Positions 57,857-64,000 of a stretch of 64,000 nt of DNA are shown in pieces. A program made the translations under genes and the position numbers. The notes beneath the pieces are model-generated. The model made no database searches. It was not told where the DNA came from and saw only the letters and a program-made list of their open reading frames with translations. How positions within the stretch are numbered: position 1 is the stretch's first letter; each line of letters starts with the position of its first letter. The DNA lies in assembly GCA_033439795.1 (NCBI GenBank), contig JAUTDP010000001.1:3658001-3722000 (forward strand). The letters are read 5' to 3'. This DNA is from Sordaria brevicollis. Lineage: Eukaryota; Ascomycota; Sordariomycetes; Sordariales; Sordariaceae.

Positions 57857-60800
57857 TTAATCCTTCTTTTCATTTGCCTTCTTGTGCTCCTCCAGCGCGT
57901 CAGCCAAAGCCTGCGTGGTCTTGGTGGTAACCATCCAAGTCTCCAAGCCCTTGCCGTCGTCGGTCGCCGTGGTAAGCTTGAGGCTCTTGGGGTTTGTAAC
58001 TTCGGGCTTGTAGGTGAAGTTGGGTAGGATAATCTTGTTGAGAGCAATGTTGCCGCGGGGCTCGACACGCATCAACATGCGCACCGCACCCGTGTTCTTG
58101 TGCTTGAGCAGACGGAGTGGCCCAATGCCCTGCATCTTCCACACGGAGGGCTTCTTCTTCTCCTTGGAGCCTAATTCATCGTTGTCGTCGTCGTCGGGAG
58201 CAACGAGCTTGTGCGCCTTAGCACGGACCTCATACACGACGGACTCGTCCTCTTCCCCCGGGCCGCCGTCGACCAGCGAGATTTGCTCCTGTGGTGCCTC
58301 ATCCCCGTCAGCGTGCGTTCCTTGAGCATCCTTGGACTCGGCGGCCACTGGCTCTGGTGTCCCCACAGCCGGCGTCGTGGCCAAGCTAGAGGCACCGCCG
58401 AAGGTTTTGGGGGAATCTAGTCGTTCGTGGTCGATTAATGATAATTCATCGGCTAGAAGCGTCGTCGCGGTCGAGGTCTCAACTTACCAGTACCTGTTGA
58501 TGTACCCCCCATGGGCGGCGCCAGGTTGAACATGGATCCACCCCCAGAGGGTTGTTGACCACCAAAGGCGAACGGGTTAGGGTTGGCGGTGGGTTGAGAA
58601 GAGTCCTGGGCACCGCCAAAGGTGATGGCTGGAGTGTTCTGACCGCTTTGTCCACCAAAGACGAACGGCGCAGAGGTACCGCTCGTTTGGCCAAAGGTGA
58701 ACGACGAAGAGGTGGGAGTGCCGGCGCCTCCAGTAGCGAAGGGATTGTTGATAGCGGTGCCATCATTACCTCCGGCTGAGAATGTGAAAGAAGTGTTGGC
58801 TCCAAAGATGTTACCGTTCTGTTCGGGCTGCGAAGTACTCTGCAAAGGCTGCGAGGCAGGGGTGACACCGAAGGAAAAGCTGGCGCTTGGCTGAGGTGTG
58901 GGTGCGGGAGAACCAGAGCCAAAGGAAAAGCTAGCATTAGCAGCTGGGGCGGGTTGAGTAGTAGCTGGAGCTGTTGTGGCCCCGAAGGTGAAGCTCGAAG
59001 AAGCAGGCACAGGTGCAGGAGCAAGGTTGTTGTTCCCGAAGATAGGGGGTGGTTTGGCGCTTTCAGGCTGGCTACTGGTAGCACCAAACAGAGACTTGGA
59101 AGCTTCGGGTTGACTGCTGGGAGCACCAAAGAGAGACTTCGAGGCTTCGGGTTGGCTAGTAGTTGCGCCAAACACGGGCTTCGACTCCGAGGGCGCGGCA
59201 GAGGTAGTCGCAGTGCCAAACAGGCTTTTGGTTTCTGCGGGGGCAGTGGTACTAGTGTTGCCAAAGAGGCTCTTGGTCTCAGCAGCAGGAGTAGTGGCAC
59301 TGCCAAACAGACTCTTCGTCTCCGTTGCGGGTGCACTGGTATTGCCAAAGAGGCTCTTGGTCTGAGCAGGAGCCGCATTGCCTGTAGCACCAAACAAGCT
59401 CTTCGCTTCGGTGGCAGGAGCCGGAGTAGTGCTACCGCCAAAGAGACTCTTGGTCTCGGTAGCAGGTGTGGCGCCATTGGTGTTGCCAAAGAGGCTCTTG
59501 GTCTCAGGTTTGACAGCATCGGGAGTGGGAGTGGTAGAGCCGAAGCCAAACATGGACGCGGCGGGCTTGGAATCAGTATTGCCGAACGCAACCTTCTTCG
59601 CCGCCGGCTCATCTGCTCCGGAAGCAGGGGTCGTACTCCCGAACAAGCTGGTGGTGGTAGGCTTGGCCGTGCTGGTACCGAACAACGAAGAAGCCGGAGC
59701 TTGCGACGTTTGCGTTTCAATCGTCGCGGGCTTAGCGAACAGGCTGGTCGGCTGTGTTTTTGGTGGTTCGCTGGCTGCCGGGGCACTACCAAACAAGGTG
59801 CTCGACTGGAACGTCGAGGGTTTGGAGTCTTCGGTCGCAGCCGGCTCCGCGGGCTTAGCACCGAACAGAGAGGCAGCTGGCGTGGTCTCCTTAGACTCCT
59901 GCTTGTCCTTTGCCTGGCCGAAGACGGGAGTGCTGGCGCCCGAGCCAAAGAGTGAGCTTGTAGCGGCGGGTGCTGCAGCCGAGGGCGCAGAAGCACCAAA
60001 GAGGGAGGGTGTGGAAGCAGGAGCATCGGTGGCCTTCGCTGCTCCAAACGAGAACAACGAAGCCGCCGGTGCCTTGGGGGCTTCAGCAGCAGGCTCATCA
60101 GCCTTCTTTGAAGGGGCACCGAAAAGAGTCTTAGGTTCCGACTCCTGGGTGGTTTCCTCTACCTTCTTAGCTGCAGGAGCTCCGAAGAGGTTGCTCGATG
60201 CAGCGGGCTTAGATGCCGCAGCCCCAAAGAGGTTGCTGGAGCCGGAGGAAAACTTGATGGGTGTCTCCGTGTTCCAGGTGTTGTTGACCGGAGCAGGGGA
60301 TGAAGATTGCTCCTGGATTGTGCTGAGTGGTCGGTCCTCCTTCACGGTGGTAGAGAACAGATCGGACTTGCCATCTTGAACGGGCTTCCGGATAGGTTGT
60401 CCGTCAGATCCTCTGGTAATGCGATCGAAAATGCTGCGTCCGCCAAAGCTTCCTCCGGCGTCTGATGAGGCACTAGATCCGCCATTCACCGCCGCTTGGC
60501 TTCCAAGCCCAAACTGAGAGGTGGCGACTCCAGTGCTCTGCGAGCCGTCACGCTGAGTTTCGGGCTCATCCTCCTCCTCCTCCTCCTCCTCTTCATCATC
60601 ATCAACGTCAGAAGCGGTGTCAGCATCACTATCATCGGCATCATCATTGCTGCTCTTGCTGTCGGAAAGATGACCGAAAATGTTGCTGGAAGATGCGGGA
60701 GCCTTGGAAGCAGTTTCAAACACAGATTGAGGCGCGGCTTTGGTCGCGGTAGCCTTGGCAGCGCCAGTCACGGCCTTCTTAACTCCGGCGGTTGGCGTGT

Positions 60801-62148
60801 TGTTGACGATGCTCTCAAAGACAGATTTGGTGGCAGAAGATGCCTTGGTCGGGGTTCCCGAGGCCTTCTGCAGCTTGGCTGGCTGAGTCTCGTCTGGCGA
60901 CCCAACTGTAGAGGCCTTGCGCTTAGGCTTTTGCTTGATTGGCGAAGGGCTGGTTGGTTCTGGTGCGCGCGGGCGCTTGTTACCAGCGGTGGTGGAGGCC
61001 TTGAGGGCGCCGTCATTTGGCGACAATTCCTCTTCAGCCTTCCTCTTTGAACCAGCCGGTGTCTTGAGGTTCGAAGATGCGTTGGCTTCTTCCTCGGTTT
61101 CTGCAATACCGAATTTTTGCCTCCATTCCTTCTTGGCTTCTTCCGAAGCCCTAACCGTCTTGAATTCGTACAAGCCGTACCGCAGCATAATCAAGCTACG
61201 GCTCTTCTCGTACTCCTTTGCAAAGTTCAAAATGTTGATTTTCCAGTCCTTCTTGGTGAATATCTCATCGGCGGCGTACTTGAGTCGCCTCAAATCGAGG
61301 ATGCAGAAGAACTGCTTTTTCTGTTGCTCATCAAGATCGGGCGGACAGTAGTGTGCCAAAAACTCGTCAGCATAGATCGAACCGGACCTGTTAGGATCGT
61401 CTGGAACTTCTTTAGCTAGCGCCTCGCCGGTCAGGTGATGAGGAGGCTCGGGGATTCTCATCTTGAAAAGCTCCGTGTGGGCCGGGACGGAGCCAAGGAG
61501 CTCAGCGGTCGTACCACGGGACGTACGTCCGGGGGTGTTCTGGGGAAGGCTGCTCTTCAGACCACCGGGGACGATGCGAGGGGCGAGGGGCGTGCCGCTG
61601 GGCCGCTGATAAAGGGAAGGAGTACCAGAGCGGAAGATGTTGCTTGGCGCTGTGCTTGTAGTAGTTCCAGAAAAGCTGGCTGCTTTGGCACCGCTTCCGT
61701 TGACGACCAAACCCTTGCCTGTGCCTGTGACGGAAGGCGATGCCTTGTAGGGATTGTCACCGGGCAACCTCCTCGTCGCACCGCCCGCCGAAGCGGTATG
61801 GAATGTGATCTTCTTTTGCGGCGCCGAAGACAGTTCTGTGAAGTCTGTGGTGGTGAAGGACTGAGCAAGCTTGCTGGACGGGCCCTGAGGGCGGCCGATG
61901 AGCTTGCGGGATGCCAACTGCGCATCGGACGCGCGCTTGGCAGGGCTTTCATGCGTTGCGCTGTTGAAGTCAATGCGAGGGACGGACTGGGCCTTGTTAA
62001 TACCGTTCTGCTGCGGAGACCTAATCTTGGAATCGGCGTCGTCGGCGGGCGCAGAGGAGCCGCGGAAGAGATTGGTGGCCAGACCAAAGATGCTACGTCT
62101 CTTGTTCGGTTGCGAATCCATTGCGACTGGGACTGGGCGATTCGCCAA
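57857..62148 (-). CDS. nup2: FG nucleoporin Nup2 (Ran-binding)
   Basis: Exons 62,148-58,488 and 58,416-57,857 are joined in frame across a 71-bp intron (donor GTAAGT, acceptor ACTAG) to give 1,406 residues. The N-terminal 200 residues are basic and contain RRSIFG, like the importin-binding region of yeast Nup2. A helical segment at about 220-350 (ADEFLAHYCPPDL, FFCILDLRRLKYAADEIF) follows. Residues about 480-520 are an acidic run. From about 640 to 1,220 there are many SLFG, FG and FSFG repeats that form the transport barrier. The second exon encodes a RanBD1 domain (VVYEVRAKAHKLV, MQGIGPLRLLKHKNTGAVRM, MRVEPRGNIALN). Nup2 is a mobile basket nucleoporin aiding Kap60-Kap95 recycling. The start could be the ATG 27 bp downstream. 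Long antisense frames over this gene reflect its repeats. Confidence 0.92.
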
Positions 62149-64000
62149 CCGGTTGAGCGATGAACAAGGGCAGAGATGGGGGGTTTGAGGAAGAGGCCGG
62201 AGGCCGAGGCGGGCAAGTGGGTGGCGTGGCGGTGTTGATTATTCTAGAGCCGAGTCACAAAGACGGAGTTTATGAATGGACTCGCTGGTCGCTGCCGTGC
62301 ATAAACAAGAACCCCGCGATGGATGTCGGCGCGTTTGTGGGCGCGTCGCAGCGGGCGAGGAAGCGAGGTGGACGGGATGCGGCTCGACGGTGGTGGTTGA
62401 GGGTTTTGTGTGGGAACCTGGAAAGGCGTGTGGGAAATTTTTGGGGGTTGCGCGACAAGGCGGTCGGTTGTCTATTCTCAGCAACGGTGCGGTGGCAGCG
62501 GGCGTGGCAGCGGTGGGAGCTCTACCTAGCTTCGGCTTGCCTTCAAACGGGAACCCTCAAGGGTAGAGACACGTCGACTGTGAATGACGGGTGAAGGCCG
62601 TGACCGACACGCCGATGCCTGTACTTTTTACAACAAATGCGACAGGGCTCGCGCGACCGTCAGAGGTGAAGTGCCGTGTGGTGGAAGCTCGTCACAGCAG
62701 TGAAGGGACGAGGGCCGGAGGGCGGAGGGCGGGCAGTAAAAAGACCGACTTTTGGGGCCTGTCAACAAAGAGCAAAGTGGACGGCAATGATTGATATAAG
62801 TGGATGAATGCTTCAACACGGAAAATGGGATAAAAGTCGATGATGGTTGGGCGTGTTTGTCCACAGGAACGTGAATGGGAGATGGACAACCCTGGTTCAG
62901 TCCTGGCGGTTCAACAAGCACTTGTTGTTTGACGGTGGCCGTGGAGAAAAAAAAAAAAAACTGCACGGCAGTGTGTATACCTAGACAGCGGAGAGGCTGT
63001 ACATGCGTAGGTCACGTCGGTATGGGTGCCAGCGACAAAGGGCCAAGGGCGACCACCAGCAGAATGGCCCATTTCATGGGTCGGTGGTCAGTGCCCTGGC
63101 AACTGGGACCACTGCACGAAGAAAGCGTCAGACTGGCGGGGAGACTGGCCCCCCGTCCATCTGGACTAGAGGTAGGTTTGGGGGGCGGGAACAGGAAACC
63201 AGCTATATCTTGGTGCACGGGCCACCACTCCAAAAGACCACACGCAAAAAGGGATCGATGACTGCAGCGTGCGCCAATGGACGTGCAATCCATCGCGATC
63301 TCTCTTGGCTGAGCACGGACCCGACTGTGGTTTCCTGGAACTGGAACGGGCCACTTTCGAGTCGCGACAGCATTGATCTGACACTCTGACTGGATCGCGA
63401 TGCCTGCTGAACCAATCATCAAGCCATCGGCCACCCATCGTGAGCCTCTCTCTCTGTCTTTTCTGTCGCACCGCATCTTTGGGGACCGCCCCTTTGCTTT
63501 GGAGAAGTGGAAGTCGAAAGAAGTCAATGGTTCCAACTTGTGTCGCCAGTAGCAAGCCAGTCGCAACCAACGTGAACTTTAAGCCATTGCGCGCACAAAT
63601 CCCGTCGCATCTATCCCTTCCCTACCACCAACAGTGCACAGTTTGGTTTGGAGGGCACCATGAACACCTCTACAAGCCTTGTCACGTAAGAAGGGCTCAC
63701 CAAGGCGACACAAGTGTCACGCGCCACATTTGCAGGTTGTTGGACACGCTGCTGACAGCCCGCTCTCTCACAATACCGGTACGAACTTGATTCGGCTAAC
63801 TACAGTTTACCCATCCTTGCCCAGTTGCAAGTTCATGGATAGCATGTGGTTTGACGATGATGGGCGAGCGCTGTCACATGTCAATGACAGCATTGGGCGA
63901 AGCGCAAGTGCAACTACAAGACAGTGTGGGACTTGCGATGGAAGTCGCGATTCTGGAAAAAGGCGAGTTGAGATGAAAACAGACAGTTTCAACGCAATTG
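62149..64000. other. Nup2 upstream region, no supported gene
   Basis: Contains the Nup2 promoter. Frames up to 184 codons (63,012-63,566, minus) overlap others on both strands and show no motif. A 14-base A-run lies at about 62,946-62,959. Confidence 0.5.

Noticed and set aside
58479..62163. Long frames on other strands/frames over Nup2 (up to 546 codons)
   Set aside because: They are shadows of the FG-repeat coding sequence with Leu/Pro/Arg- or Gly/Arg-biased products and no motif.
63012..63566. 184-codon minus-strand frame at the window end
   Set aside because: It overlaps similar-length frames on the opposite strand and has no motif or splice support.

Overview
The window looks like a filamentous ascomycete nuclear chromosome, most likely Neurospora or a close Sordariales relative. 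The reasons are short introns with GTAAGT-type donors, compact genes with fungal orthologues, and a 28-kb AT-rich block whose transposon remnants carry the C-to-T/G-to-A damage left by repeat-induced point mutation (RIP). The genus is an inference; no marker gene was compared.

Bases 1-28,230 are a heterochromatin-like transposon graveyard with a readable insertion history. A minus-strand gag-like retroelement gene (1-1,847 and 17,131-17,757) was split by a Mutator-like element (MULE; 1,856-17,122, 8-bp target duplication). That MULE was in turn split by a large CACTA/Plavaka-type element (2,739-14,378). The Plavaka-type element is the only part of the block that escaped RIP. It carries two intron-containing, divergently transcribed genes: a Tnp2/Plavaka-type transposase and a 1,231-residue companion protein of unknown function with three sets of tandem repeats. 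To the right lie a RIP-mutated Ty3/Gypsy chromovirus on the plus strand (17,758-25,287), an unidentified RIP-mutated relic, and a RIP-mutated PIF/Harbinger transposase on the minus strand (about 26,900-28,000).

Bases 28,300-64,000 are ordinary euchromatin. Genes recognised: a 73-residue AN1 zinc-finger protein (-), S-(hydroxymethyl)glutathione dehydrogenase (-), a DUF952 protein (+), nucleoporin Nup85 (-), a Boi-type SH3-SAM-PH polarity protein (-), a peroxisomal dienoyl-CoA isomerase ending in SKL (+), TFIIH subunit Tfb5 (-), a single-pass membrane protein with PPxY motifs (+), and the RanBD1/FG nucleoporin Nup2 (-). Long intergenic stretches (28.3-31.1, 31.4-35.6, 47.2-50.0, 62.1-64.0 kb) show no gene I can support. 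A small nested pair of inverted-repeat elements with telomere-like repeats sits at 52,695-53,550.

The euchromatic genes are housekeeping functions with no common pathway, although two nuclear pore genes lie about 15 kb apart. The novelty is in the nested transposons, above all the un-mutated Plavaka-type element and its uncharacterised second gene.
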